Below, piece by piece: positions 24,142-33,851 of a DNA stretch of 36,629 nucleotides. Every line of letters begins with the position of its first letter. Position 1 is the first letter of the stretch. A program made the position numbers and the translations under genes. The stretch is from an uncultured Clostridia bacterium (GTDB taxonomy: Bacteria; Bacillota; Clostridia; Oscillospirales; Acutalibacteraceae): contig CALEIS010000133.1 in the NCBI GenBank assembly GCA_937877675.1, forward strand, positions 1 to 36,629. The letters run 5' to 3'. The notes under the pieces were generated by a model. It saw only the letters and a program-made list of their open reading frames with translations. It made no database searches and was not told the DNA's origin.

Positions 24142-27100
24142 TTATGATGTACTGCCGTCATCGTAGAAGACAGTATAGGTTAATGTAGTTTTGTATTCAC
24201 CAACAGGAACTTCATCCCAATACTCCTGCTCAATTTTAATACTTGGAGCTGGGTCAGGAATAGTTTCTTCTGTAATGGAACCTGTATATGTTTTTGTTTC
24301 GAAGCCAGTAGCGTCGTATTTCAACTTGTATGATGTACCGTTCGCATCTGTAGTTGTTGATGTCATATCATTTATATTATTTCCGTCTTCGTTGGCATCT
24401 GCAACATTAACAGAAAGTGTACCGTCTTCAAGGTTTCCTTCAACAACTTTATAAGCAACGTTTGTTTCGCCTGTGTAATCCCACTCAATGTTCTGGTTAG
24501 CAGGAATCTCAACCTTATAGAAAGTTGGCTTTGTTCCATTCGTTGAAGTAAATACAACTGGAAGTTCTATAGTTGCAAGAGGAACAAGTTCATCTGTTAA
24601 TCCAGCATTAATATCTGCTGTATCATAAACATTGAAAGTAATCTTGCCTTCATATCTCGCACCAGTTGGTACCTTTTCAGCGATAGATGGGTCTATTGCA
24701 ATTTCAATTGGTACTCTCGTAAACACTTCATCAGGATACAAGTTATCATATGTTCCTAATGTTACTGCAGTATCCGCGGTGATAGAAGTTGCCGTGAATG
24801 AACTAAGTGAACTGTATGTTGTTCCGTCAGTCTGCGTAAGTTTCAGGTCTGATACAGCCTGAAGAGTTACTGACTGGTCGAGCATTGCTGCAATATAACT
24901 TAAATCAACGTAAACAGTCTTAGTCATTGCTTCTTCAGAGTCATTGTTAAGTTCAACTCTTGTTACTTGGCTACCACCTGTTGCCGCATCCATAATAGTA
25001 ATATCAGCTACAGAGAACAAACCTATAATTGCTTGTTCAAGGTTATAGAGTTCTTCGACATTATAATATGCTGGAAGAAATGCATTGTACTCCTCGAGAA
25101 TATCCTTGACATACTGAAGTTCTTCTTGTGTGAAACGAACCCTATTGTTGATGTGTTCGCTTGCAATATCATAAACCGTCTGCAACTTGTCACGGAAAGT
25201 AATGATACCGCCATTTATTTCTTCACCATCAACGGTAAAGCTTCGTGTATTGTTCAAGAAATATGTGAAACCACGAGAAATATTCTTAACATTAGTTTGA
25301 TAGCTACCATCATCTATCATTGTTTTTGTATAGTATTGCAAAGGATTATATTTTTCATTCTTAAAGTTTTGAACGGTATCTCTACCTACAATACTTACAA
25401 AGTTTCCTAAGAAGTTGCCTTCACTATCAAATTTTCTTGTATAAAGACTTGTAGAAAGTTCACCCAAGAAACCACTTCCGGCAGTTCCTGACGAAGCACT
25501 TCCGTAGCTACCTGCCTCGGTTTTAATACTACCAAGACTTATCATACATCTCATTGCTGCATTATAAGCATTCAGGAAACCTGCATTATTAAGTGCTTGT
25601 TTTTCAGAGACTGAATAATAAATGTATGAATTCTCATAGTAGTCTTTTAATTGAACTGCTAAATCCTCAGTTAAACCATATACAGCATAATTAGGAGCAG
25701 TATCACCATTAGCATTAGTTGTAAATCCAGGATAAACCAAGTCCTTGTCACCTGTTACAGAAGCACTTGTTGCATCTGTAGTTAGGTTACTTGCAATCCA
25801 CATCTGTAAATCTGTTGCTGAAATAGTCGGTTGCGGAATACTTGCAGGATTGTTCACATAGGAAATATAAGTTTGAAGTTTTGCATATGCATCTGCTACA
25901 ACCTGTTTTTGATAAGTAGGAAGTGTTGCATAAATCGCCTGAGCAGCCTGAACTGATGATGAAAGTGTTGATTCATCATAAGGGTCGATTGCTGCAACTG
26001 CATCCTCAAAGTTTTTAGCAGGAAGTGATTTTGCTTCAAAAACCTCTGCATAAGATGGATGAGAAAAAGTAGCAGTGTTATAACCCGCAGGGTCATATGT
26101 GAAACCAACATTATCGATTGTGAAAGACTTCTCATCAAGTGAATTAGCGTTTTTACCACCGATACAGAACTGAATTGCATAAATATTATTAAGCCATTCT
26201 GAATTACCGTCAAGCTTTGGTTCATTTATCGCACTTTCCCTAACCTTGATATGGTATAAAGGAATCATAATGTATCCCTTATATCCGTCAAGACTAAGTG
26301 TGTCACCCCAGCTTTCATCTGTCTTTTCAGATGTAAAGCACCACTGGCTTGTTGTATGGTTGATAACCCAAGTTCCTGTTTCAGGGTCAAGAATGAAGTA
26401 TTTCCAGTTGTTAATCTTTGCCTGGTCGTTAAGAGCAATACCCATATTAGGACGAGCCTTTATCGGTGTACCGCCATTATCCTTTGTGTATATATTAGTT
26501 GTAAAATAGAAATCTGAAAGTTCGGTGAAGTCAACATAGAAAATAAGTGATAAACCAATTGATGTATCGCCTATTACATTCTGTGTTGACAACATTCCAA
26601 GACCATCAAGACCTGTATTGTTTGCCTGGAATTCTGTCCAGTTTGCTGAATCCTTACCTTGTCTTGCAAGAGTAACTGTGTGGAAAACACCATCCTGATT
26701 ATTCGTTGTAAATGAGCTATCAATATTCATTGTTGCTGCATTTGAATGAAGATAACCATTATTGGTAACTTCAACAGAAGCGGCATCATAATTAAGTCTG
26801 CCGTCCATAACTTCGTTGTCGTAGTCACCGTCAGTTGGTGAATAACCATAGTCAGCTTCGTTTGAAATGTTTACTTTACCATTTGTTGTGTAGGTTGTAA
26901 GACCCATTGTATGTCTCCAACCACTTGCCATGGTATAAACACCGCCACCAGGATTATGTGTACCTGCTGAAACACCATTTGCACTCTTGAAACCAGTTGA
27001 GTAAGCATTCTTATTATCGGCAATCTGCCAAGCCTTTGTACCGAGTGCCACGTTTTCGAAATCGTTATAAACGATATATGGGAAGTCGGCAAGCTGTTGA

Positions 27101-29325
27101 CCAACAACAAAGTCGTCACCATCTGTCTCAGCAATATTATCAATAAGAGCAAAATACTTAAGGAGTTTCTCCTCTTCAGCTTTACCAAGCATTTCAAGCT
27201 GACCTAAATTAAGAAGTGAATAAGCCTGCCACAACTTAACAATTTCTGCTCTTAATGTCTTGCTTACTGATGTAATCTTTTCTGGAGCAGGAAGTTTCTC
27301 CATTGTATTTATAATCAAAGGAAGAAGGTCATCTTTTCCTGCATTTGAAATAAACCAATCCGAAATATTAGCGTGAGCATCATCTATTGTTCCTTCCGAT
27401 GCACAAGCCTCATAAGTGAGCCATGCCTTTTCCCATGTATCTGTTCGATGAAGCTTTGCAGCCATTCCCGCTAAGCCTGTTGTGTCGGGCTGTCTTGTAA
27501 GATTAAGGAATGTTGTGTCTTTTCCCTGTGAAATATAAAGCTTTCTATATTCCTCAATCAACTCAAGAATATACTCAAGTTCACGATAGTCTGCCCAGTC
27601 TGGGTCAGGAATATATTTATCAATTTCGTCAAAAATAATTCTGGAGATTGCTGTTTCTTCATTGTAATAAGTTGACATTGGGTTACCAGTATTCACGTTA
27701 CCATCAAGTGTATTTTCTGAGTAAGCCTTACCATCTGAACGATAGAAGAAAATATTGTCAACATAAAAACTGTTTTGAAGACTGTCAGCTGAACAATTTT
27801 CAAATGAGAAACCTGCATTATAAATATCTTCAATAGCTTTTAAGCCAGCTTCTCTATTCATAACAGTTGTACCGCTTATATAAGCACGGTCTGATGAAGC
27901 ATTACCCGTTGTAACAGAAGTTTTTGCAGAACCTTCATCAAGAGGCATTGCAAGCATGTAACCAACTTTAGAATAATCATAGCTATCTAAATCTTCCGTA
28001 TAGTGAGTCTGACCGTTAATATTCCATGTAAAAGTGTGTTTTGTTCCAAGATTGAGAAAACCTGAACTTGTTTTATATCCTCTACGATGGATAAGAAGTG
28101 CATCTGAAATTGGAGTACCCGCATTGTCAACAAGAACTCTTTGTGAAAAAGTCATTCCTGCCATCCATGAAAAAGCATTACCCTCGTTGACCGTATTATT
28201 GATACCGCTTGTAAAACTCTTTTTCTGACCAAATTCCTGGTTACTGATATCAACATATGTTGCTGTTTCAGAACACATAAACTTAAGAGGAACTCGTACA
28301 TATCCCTGGAAATGACCAAGGTCCACTGTACCATTTGTCATCATTACCTTGTCCCAGCTTCCGTCTTTAGCCTGAACATAGACATATGGAGCTTCACCTG
28401 TATATGTAGAAGCTGTTGTGCCCTTTGTTGAATAAATTGTTTCACCTGCACGCTGTGATGTATCAACTGTTCCGTCTTTCCATTCAATCCACATTTTTTC
28501 ATTGGTACGAAGTCGGAATGAAACGCCTTGAAGGTCAACTTTTGAAAGGTCCAACCAATACCACATTTCTTCAGCACCTTTAAAGTCCCATGTTTGACGA
28601 GAATAAGATGTGTCAAAAGCTTGTGTGCCTGTTGGCTGGTCATTTACTATGAAACGAAGTGCCGCTGTGTCACCAACGTTATCAGAAAGGTCTTCTGTAC
28701 CTGTTTCAGCTGCAACTCCCATATATAGAAGTTGACTACCTTGAGTTACAGTGCCATCATCACTACCGTCTTCAAAAGTCATAATTTCACGAACTGCAGT
28801 AGAACTTGTTGAGAAGTTAGCAAATCTGCTTCCGTCAATATATGCAGAAGGAACATTTGTAACAGTTGTATAAAGTGGTAATGAGAACCAGTTTTCTGTA
28901 TCAACTGCAGTAACCGTTACACTATAACGATTTGTGATAAGGTCAATAGTTCCTATATCTGCTGCCTTGAATGTAGCTGAAGTCCCTGTTACCTTAATTG
29001 TATCAATTACAACATCGGTATGAACAGAGTTCTTTGGTCCCATATCTACAAGTTCCAAAATATAGAATGCTATAGATAAGGCCTCTCCTTTATATGTTGG
29101 TTGTGCCGTTGCTGCAGGAAATACAACTTGAACATTTCCTTCATCATCTAGCCATGCTTCAGCACCTTCTGTCTGTGCTGCTTCATCGAAGTATGGTGCA
29201 GGGTCATAAAGACCTGCTGCTGAACCTATCAATGAAAATGGTATTGACATTACGAGTATAACGATACTCAAAAGAACTGCCACAATCTTTTTTGATATGT
29301 TCTTCTTTTTCATCAACTTGTTCAT
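24142..29325 (-). CDS. Giant secreted scaffold protein with C-terminal domain of the tandem family (~1727 aa)
   Basis: Signal sequence within residues 1-36 (KKIVAVLLSIVILVMSIPF). Two carbohydrate-binding-like beta-sandwich modules are visible. The first includes WYWLDLSKVDLQG and GHFQGYVRVPLKF (~residues 255-370). The second includes DFTELSDFYFTTNIY and LDGYKGYIMIPLYHI (~920-1040). Helical stretches (~600-750, ~1130-1250, ~1350-1500) link them. The last ~130 residues (FYKVEIPANQNIEW to GEYKTTLTYTVFY) are one copy of the domain found in the ten following genes. No LPxTG or C-terminal helix. The start is uncertain: the ATG at 29325 touches GAGAGG, and 29313 is also possible. Likely role: extracellular scaffold onto which the small proteins assemble. 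Confidence 0.85.
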   Translation of the reverse strand: MNKLMKKKNISKKIVAVLLSIVILVMSIPFSLIGSAAGLYDPAPYFDEAAQTEGAEAWLDDEGNVQVVFPAATAQPTYKGEALSIAFYILELVDMGPKNSVHTDVVIDTIKVTGTSATFKAADIGTIDLITNRYSVTVTAVDTENWFSLPLYTTVTNVPSAYIDGSRFANFSTSSTAVREIMTFEDGSDDGTVTQGSQLLYMGVAAETGTEDLSDNVGDTAALRFIVNDQPTGTQAFDTSYSRQTWDFKGAEEMWYWLDLSKVDLQGVSFRLRTNEKMWIEWKDGTVDTSQRAGETIYSTKGTTASTYTGEAPYVYVQAKDGSWDKVMMTNGTVDLGHFQGYVRVPLKFMCSETATYVDISNQEFGQKKSFTSGINNTVNEGNAFSWMAGMTFSQRVLVDNAGTPISDALLIHRRGYKTSSGFLNLGTKHTFTWNINGQTHYTEDLDSYDYSKVGYMLAMPLDEGSAKTSVTTGNASSDRAYISGTTVMNREAGLKAIEDIYNAGFSFENCSADSLQNSFYVDNIFFYRSDGKAYSENTLDGNVNTGNPMSTYYNEETAISRIIFDEIDKYIPDPDWADYRELEYILELIEEYRKLYISQGKDTTFLNLTRQPDTTGLAGMAAKLHRTDTWEKAWLTYEACASEGTIDDAHANISDWFISNAGKDDLLPLIINTMEKLPAPEKITSVSKTLRAEIVKLWQAYSLLNLGQLEMLGKAEEEKLLKYFALIDNIAETDGDDFVVGQQLADFPYIVYNDFENVALGTKAWQIADNKNAYSTGFKSANGVSAGTHNPGGGVYTMASGWRHTMGLTTYTTNGKVNISNEADYGYSPTDGDYDNEVMDGRLNYDAASVEVTNNGYLHSNAATMNIDSSFTTNNQDGVFHTVTLARQGKDSANWTEFQANNTGLDGLGMLSTQNVIGDTSIGLSLIFYVDFTELSDFYFTTNIYTKDNGGTPIKARPNMGIALNDQAKINNWKYFILDPETGTWVINHTTSQWCFTSEKTDESWGDTLSLDGYKGYIMIPLYHIKVRESAINEPKLDGNSEWLNNIYAIQFCIGGKNANSLDEKSFTIDNVGFTYDPAGYNTATFSHPSYAEVFEAKSLPAKNFEDAVAAIDPYDESTLSSSVQAAQAIYATLPTYQKQVVADAYAKLQTYISYVNNPASIPQPTISATDLQMWIASNLTTDATSASVTGDKDLVYPGFTTNANGDTAPNYAVYGLTEDLAVQLKDYYENSYIYYSVSEKQALNNAGFLNAYNAAMRCMISLGSIKTEAGSYGSASSGTAGSGFLGELSTSLYTRKFDSEGNFLGNFVSIVGRDTVQNFKNEKYNPLQYYTKTMIDDGSYQTNVKNISRGFTYFLNNTRSFTVDGEEINGGIITFRDKLQTVYDIASEHINNRVRFTQEELQYVKDILEEYNAFLPAYYNVEELYNLEQAIIGLFSVADITIMDAATGGSQVTRVELNNDSEEAMTKTVYVDLSYIAAMLDQSVTLQAVSDLKLTQTDGTTYSSLSSFTATSITADTAVTLGTYDNLYPDEVFTRVPIEIAIDPSIAEKVPTGARYEGKITFNVYDTADINAGLTDELVPLATIELPVVFTSTNGTKPTFYKVEIPANQNIEWDYTGETNVAYKVVEGNLEDGTLSVNVADANEDGNNINDMTSTTTDANGTSYKLKYDATGFETKTYTGSITEETIPDPAPSIKIEQEYWDEVPVGEYKTTLTYTVFYDDGSTS

Positions 29326-29365
29326 CCTCTCGTTTGAAAGTTGTATATAATAGGTATATGATTTA

Positions 29366-30202
29366 TTATTCAACAATAAGGTCAACTGCGTTAATCATAT
29401 TGTTAAGTTTGGTTGTTTGCTTTTCCCATGAGTAAGGCTGTTGTAATACGATTACCTTATAATTACCTGCACTCAATGGTCTTGTGATGTCGAAGTGAGA
29501 TATTGCATACCCAGGTTGAACAAGTCCTGATTCATAAAGCTTCTCATCACCACTGTCGATTTTCTTATCTCCGTTATTGTCGAGATAAATTGTAAACTGC
29601 ATAAAGCAAATATTTTCATTCTTTGCATCATTTGCAAGAATACAATTTTGTCTTGTCTGATTTGCCTTGAAATTAATCTGAGTAATACCTCTGATTGTAA
29701 CATTCTTACTCTGCATATCATTTTCATCCGGAAGCTTATCCCAGATACCGGAACCTTCAAGCGCACCCAAGTCAATAGCAAGTGGTGCTGTTGTTGACTC
29801 TGTTGTTGGTTCATTGTTATTAAACAAGCCTGTACTAATTGCATATTTAACACCAAAAATAAGTCCCACCAAAGCAAGTAATCCAAGAAGAATTAAAAGA
29901 ATAAGAGCTGCTATTCTATCCTTCTTAACAGCAACGAATGTGCCATTCTCAAGTTCTACGTAACCAATTGCCTTGTATCTTATTGAATTCTCCACTTTGT
30001 AAACTGGTTCTTCGATACCATTTACAACCATCTTGCCAATTTCTTTTTTGCCATATTTAAATTGACCAGTGGCACGAATTCCTCCATCAGGATAAGATGC
30101 TTTCATTTCCTTCGCTGTGTAATAACCAACCTCAAAGCCAGTTTCCTTGTTAAAGTATGACTCTGTGTAGTCATTACCCAATTTAATATTAAAATCTGCC
30201 AT
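29366..30202 (-). CDS. Bitopic membrane protein, first gene of the surface-protein operon (278 aa)
   Basis: Residues 1-96 are a soluble, predicted cytoplasmic, domain of unknown type (EVGYYTAKEMKASYPDG, a YVELENGTFVAVKK end). One helix spans ~97-121, a Thr/Glu/Pro linker follows to ~145, and an extracellular beta domain covers ~165-278. That domain includes FMQFTIYLDNNGDKKIDSGD, which looks like a Ca-binding DxNxDxxID loop, and a LYESGLVQPGYAISHFDI...LSAGNYKVIV segment. No signal peptide: helix orientation by positive-inside (KKDR before it) puts the C-terminus outside. Start 30202 chosen from AGGAGG eight bases upstream; a frame-open ATG 27 bases earlier lacks one. Candidate anchor for the assembly. 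Confidence 0.82.
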   Translation of the reverse strand: MADFNIKLGNDYTESYFNKETGFEVGYYTAKEMKASYPDGGIRATGQFKYGKKEIGKMVVNGIEEPVYKVENSIRYKAIGYVELENGTFVAVKKDRIAALILLILLGLLALVGLIFGVKYAISTGLFNNNEPTTESTTAPLAIDLGALEGSGIWDKLPDENDMQSKNVTIRGITQINFKANQTRQNCILANDAKNENICFMQFTIYLDNNGDKKIDSGDEKLYESGLVQPGYAISHFDITRPLSAGNYKVIVLQQPYSWEKQTTKLNNMINAVDLIVE

Positions 30203-30261
30203 TATTAATCCTCCTAAAAATATCGACACTTATAAATAATAATCCATTATTATACTCATAA

Positions 30262-30291
30262 ATTATATAACTTTTTATTAGTCAAAGTCAA
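30262..30291 (-). promoter_or_regulatory. Promoter of the 13-gene surface-protein operon
   Basis: TATAAT (30267-30262) with TTGACT at 30291-30286, an 18-base spacer; a second TTGACT sits at 30285-30280. Gaps between all downstream genes are 15-44 bases, so this appears to be the only promoter. The gap from 30292 to 30650 is very AT-rich and shows no gene. Confidence 0.82.
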
Positions 30292-30650
30292 GAAATTTTT
30301 ACTTATTTTTTATATAATAATGAGCATAATCCCATAGCATTTTGTTCAATTTGCACAAATAAATTTCTTTTTTAATTTATAATAACATGTAGTCTCTAAT
30401 TAAACACTTTTGTTAAATTATGTCTTTTTTCTTTTAAAAAATCGTAAAATTTTTATGTGAGTTGTTAAATATTTTACTAAATGACAAATTCACCAAATTT
30501 TACAAGTATAAAATTTGCAAAAAATGCATTAAAAATTTGTTAAAATTTATAAATATACTAACTCATTTTTTATTTGAATGTTTACATTTCTCAGGATGTT
30601 TTTCATTTATTATAAAACGCCTCTTTTCCTTGTGTTTCATCATAAGTAAT

Positions 30651-30791
30651 ATACCACTACTGATACAATTCAGGTCAATAGTGGCATCGTTGTTTTATAT
30701 AGCATTTAAGCCATTTAAAAGAATTAAGCGTTGCATTTGGGAAGGTACTCTCCCCTCTTGCAACGCTTTTTACTACTTATTTTGTTGATTA
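30651..30791. repeat. Dispersed double-hairpin repeat, copy 2
   Basis: Same order as copy 1. The first hairpin now has two mismatches (ATACCACTACTGA / TCAATAGTGGCAT). The spacer is nearly the same, and GCGTTGCATTTGGGA...TCCCCTCTTGCAACGCTTTT forms a nested second hairpin. Lies 3' of the AraC gene. Confidence 0.88.
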
Positions 30792-30846
30792 TATAGAAAA
30801 TCCTTAATTTACCTTTACCGCTCGATGCCCCTTTATGCATTAAAAA

Positions 30847-32079
30847 TTAAAAATTCATTATACTTTCTCTGTATTCTTTAGGTGTTTGACCAGTGTGCTT
30901 TTTGAAAAGTTTGGTAAAATAGTTCACATCATAAATACCACAGTTCTGTGCAACAGTCTGAATTTGCTGATTTGTTGATGTGAGTAAAAAAGCTGCTTGT
31001 TCAACTCTCTTTTTGGAAACATACTCAGTAAGTGTCATTCCTGTTTCTTTTTTAAAAAGAGTTGAAAGATAACTTGCATTAACATTAAGTATTTCCGCCT
31101 GATGGCTAAGGCTCAAATCGGACGTAATATCAAAATCTACAATAGTAATCACTTTTTGCACAAGTGGCGAATAATTTTTCATTGAATGTTTTTTAACAAG
31201 ATGACAATACTTATCAATCATTTCATGGTGCATATTCACACCTTCTTCAACAGAACGTATCCTTTCAATTCTCCTAGCAAAATCAGAAGAAACACCATCA
31301 ATATACAGAGGATGAACACCACCTTGTTCAGCAGCCTTGCGTAGAAGCGTGTTTACAATAATACTATAATTTTTTATATTTCGCACAGGGTCGTTGACTC
31401 TCATTTCAAGCATAATTGCAGAGGACTTCAAAAGAATTTGTTCTGCCTGATGTGTCATACCCTGACTTACTGCCTGAATCATTTTGCGTTCACCATCATA
31501 TCTTCGTTCAAGCATCTGCATTGCAAGAAGTGCATCTTCTGTCTTACTGTCAAGATTCTTTACAACCTTTGGAAATGATTGGTTGTGATAGGTCATATTA
31601 ATTGTCTTATATGTGAAATTATCGGTGCTTCCCCAAAGAATTTCACCAAAGGCATTAAAGAGCGACATAACAACATCGTGGTCTGTGTAAACAGGAACAC
31701 TTGAATAGTACTTCTGCAACTGAGAAAATATATGTGTAGGAACATTGTTTTTTTCTGCTATTTCCGTAAGGGAAGTCTGGTTAAGGTCAATATCGATAAA
31801 AGGTCCCGCAACAAATGTGGAAACAGGTTTTGTTTCAGGAAGAATAATAAAGATGTAGTTGCAGAAAAAGACATCTGTAATTTTACAAACCATATTATCA
31901 GTAATACTTCCGTGAGAAGTACAGAAAAGTTGGTCATACTCCTCTTCCAACCCCAAAAAATCACGAAGACCAAGGTCTGCCTTACGATATGATTTATCTT
32001 TTGCAGGGATAATACAGGAATGAATTCTGTAATTGTTAAGAATTTTTTGAAAAAATTCAAGTTCTTTTTTGTAAGTCAT
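30847..32079 (-). CDS. AraC-family transcriptional regulator (410 aa)
   Basis: Residues ~1-300 hold an uncharacterised sensing region with a helical part (ALLAMQMLERRYDGERKMIQAVSQG). The last ~100 residues are two helix-turn-helix motifs of AraC type (LSLSHQAEILNVNASYLSTLFKK, then IQTVAQNCGIYDVNYFTKLFKK, ending HTGQTPKEYR). The start at 32079 has AAGGA at proper spacing; an ATG three codons earlier sits on the binding site. Divergent from the GPH symporter and GH2 enzyme, so it very likely controls their use in response to a glycoside. Confidence 0.92.
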   Translation of the reverse strand: MTYKKELEFFQKILNNYRIHSCIIPAKDKSYRKADLGLRDFLGLEEEYDQLFCTSHGSITDNMVCKITDVFFCNYIFIILPETKPVSTFVAGPFIDIDLNQTSLTEIAEKNNVPTHIFSQLQKYYSSVPVYTDHDVVMSLFNAFGEILWGSTDNFTYKTINMTYHNQSFPKVVKNLDSKTEDALLAMQMLERRYDGERKMIQAVSQGMTHQAEQILLKSSAIMLEMRVNDPVRNIKNYSIIVNTLLRKAAEQGGVHPLYIDGVSSDFARRIERIRSVEEGVNMHHEMIDKYCHLVKKHSMKNYSPLVQKVITIVDFDITSDLSLSHQAEILNVNASYLSTLFKKETGMTLTEYVSKKRVEQAAFLLTSTNQQIQTVAQNCGIYDVNYFTKLFKKHTGQTPKEYRESIMNF

Positions 32080-32119
32080 ATTTTTCATCCTTGTGTGAAA
32101 TATTTACAATTTTCAATCT

Positions 32120-32168
32120 ATTATCGTACAAATTTTGGTAAAAATCAAGTATAAAATAAAAATTGTAC
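32120..32168. promoter_or_regulatory. AraC gene promoter and inverted GTACAA repeat
   Basis: On the minus strand TTGATT (32148-32143) and GATAAT (32125-32120) are separated by 17 bases. GTACAAATTTT (32126-32136) and AAAAATTGTAC (ending 32168) form an interrupted palindrome around the -35 region, a candidate operator for the regulator. No convincing plus-strand promoter was identified for the symporter. Confidence 0.55.
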
Positions 32169-32290
32169 AAAAAAAAGCAAAAAGTTTACTAACGATGAAA
32201 GTAGAGATTAAGGTAAAATAAATATGTAACAAGGTTGGGTATGTATATACTTAAAATGTTATCATTACATTTTCTTAGGGGGAAATACTT

Positions 32291-33781
32291 ATGGCAAAAA
32301 AGACTAAACAGTTAGATGCTAACGGCTACCGTAAATTTGGTATGCGTGACTCAGTGGCTTATATGATGGGCGATTTGGGCTGCAATATGTCCTTTGCACT
32401 CAAGGGTACTATGGCACTTTTCTGGACACAGGTTATGGGACTTAGTGCATGGTACTCACTTCTTTTGGTAGTAGTTCAGGTGTGGGATGCAATCAACGAC
32501 CCACTTATCGGTTCAATTATTGACGCTGACAAACGCAAGTACAAGAGAAATAAATTTTTACAGTACATATTTATAGGTTCAATTGGACTTATTATTGGTG
32601 GTGCTTGTTGTTTTATTCCTGCAACAAAAGCTCCACTTGCTGCGAAGATTGCAATTTTCATTGGTGGTTATGTACTTTGGGATGCGTTCTACACAGTAGC
32701 AAACGTTCCTTACGGCTCACTTTTATCACTTATTTCTTCTGATGATGCTGACAGAGCTTCTCTTTCTGCTTGGCGTTCAATTGGTGGTATGATTGGTAAT
32801 ATGGTACCAATGGTAGTATTCCCATTCATTATTTATAATGAAGATGAATCACTTAACGGAACTCGAGTATTTATAATGGCTTTCATTATGGGTATTATTG
32901 GATTTATCTGCTTCCAGTTCATGATTAAAAATACTGAAATTCGTGTTGATACAGAAGTTCAATGTAATGAAGACCAACCTAAATTCAATGTATTCAAGGC
33001 AATGCGCAACTTTGTTAAAAACAGACCTGCAGTTGGTGCTACACTTGCTGCTATGGGTATGTTTATCGGTATGCAGGGTGCTACAACAGCTGTTACAGTT
33101 ACATTCCAAATCTATTTTGACAACACAAAAATTTCTGGTCTTGTTTCAATGTTTGCAATGATTCCTATTGTGCTTTTCACACCACTTGCTCGTAAGATGG
33201 TTAAAAAGTATGGTAAAAAGGAACTTTCAGCAATTGGCTCAATTTGCTACATTGTGGGTGCTGCTATTCTCTTACTTGCACCACTTGGAATTATTCCTGT
33301 TACAGAAGAAAATACAAAGCTTGACTTAATTATTTACATTGTTGGTCAGCTTATCTGTGCATTGGGTCTTGGTATTTACTCAACAGTTTCTTGGGCTATG
33401 ATGGGTGACGCTATTGACTACAATGAATGGAAAACAGGTAGCCGTGAAGAAGGTACTGTATATTCACTTCACTCATTCTTCAGAAAACTTGCTCAAGGCA
33501 TAGGACCTGCTGTTGCAATTGCAATTATGGGCACAATGGGTTATGTAAATAATAGTGCTCCTGATGCAAATGGTAAATTCACAGCTATTGATGTTAATTT
33601 ACTTAGTTGGGAAGTAGCTTGCGACATTCGTATGCTTGTTGCTATTCTTTATCTTGTTGCAGGTATCTTCCAATTTGTTGGTCTTGGTATTGTATATAAC
33701 CTTGATAAGAAAACACTTGCAACAATGCAAGCAGAACTTGCAGAAAGACATGCAAAAGCAGATGCTTCAGCTGCTGAATAA
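32291..33781 (+). CDS. GPH-family sugar:cation symporter (496 aa)
   Basis: About twelve membrane helices of the glycoside-pentoside-hexuronide (MelB/UidB) family. It has the family motif WDAINDPLIGS (65-75) and a typical cytoplasmic loop DKRKYKRNKFLQY after helix 2. A second-half motif YSTVSWAMMGDAIDYNEWKTG (~360-380, shown here without further residues) precedes helices 11-12. It imports a glycoside with Na or H ions. The start follows TTAGGGGG. The GH2 gene is 70 bases downstream, so the substrate is probably a beta-galactoside or beta-glucuronide. Confidence 0.93.
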   Translation: MAKKTKQLDANGYRKFGMRDSVAYMMGDLGCNMSFALKGTMALFWTQVMGLSAWYSLLLVVVQVWDAINDPLIGSIIDADKRKYKRNKFLQYIFIGSIGLIIGGACCFIPATKAPLAAKIAIFIGGYVLWDAFYTVANVPYGSLLSLISSDDADRASLSAWRSIGGMIGNMVPMVVFPFIIYNEDESLNGTRVFIMAFIMGIIGFICFQFMIKNTEIRVDTEVQCNEDQPKFNVFKAMRNFVKNRPAVGATLAAMGMFIGMQGATTAVTVTFQIYFDNTKISGLVSMFAMIPIVLFTPLARKMVKKYGKKELSAIGSICYIVGAAILLLAPLGIIPVTEENTKLDLIIYIVGQLICALGLGIYSTVSWAMMGDAIDYNEWKTGSREEGTVYSLHSFFRKLAQGIGPAVAIAIMGTMGYVNNSAPDANGKFTAIDVNLLSWEVACDIRMLVAILYLVAGIFQFVGLGIVYNLDKKTLATMQAELAERHAKADASAAE

Positions 33782-33798
33782 TTAAATACAAATTGGTT

Positions 33799-33824
33799 GG
33801 GCGGGGGGTTAATTACCCTCGCCC
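33799..33824 (+). terminator. GC-rich hairpin between symporter and GH2 genes
   Basis: GGGCG pairs with CGCCC, with GGG/CCC inside, followed by only TTTGTAATT. A weak terminator or mRNA-stability hairpin that could lower GH2 relative to the symporter, or the reverse. Confidence 0.6.
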
Positions 33825-33851
33825 TTTGTAATTCTATAAAGGAGTAAAACT

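Noticed and set aside
30462..30788. Plus-strand 108-residue ORF
   Set aside because: It covers AT-rich spacer and the dispersed repeat, with Phe/Ile/Lys-rich composition and no ribosome binding site.
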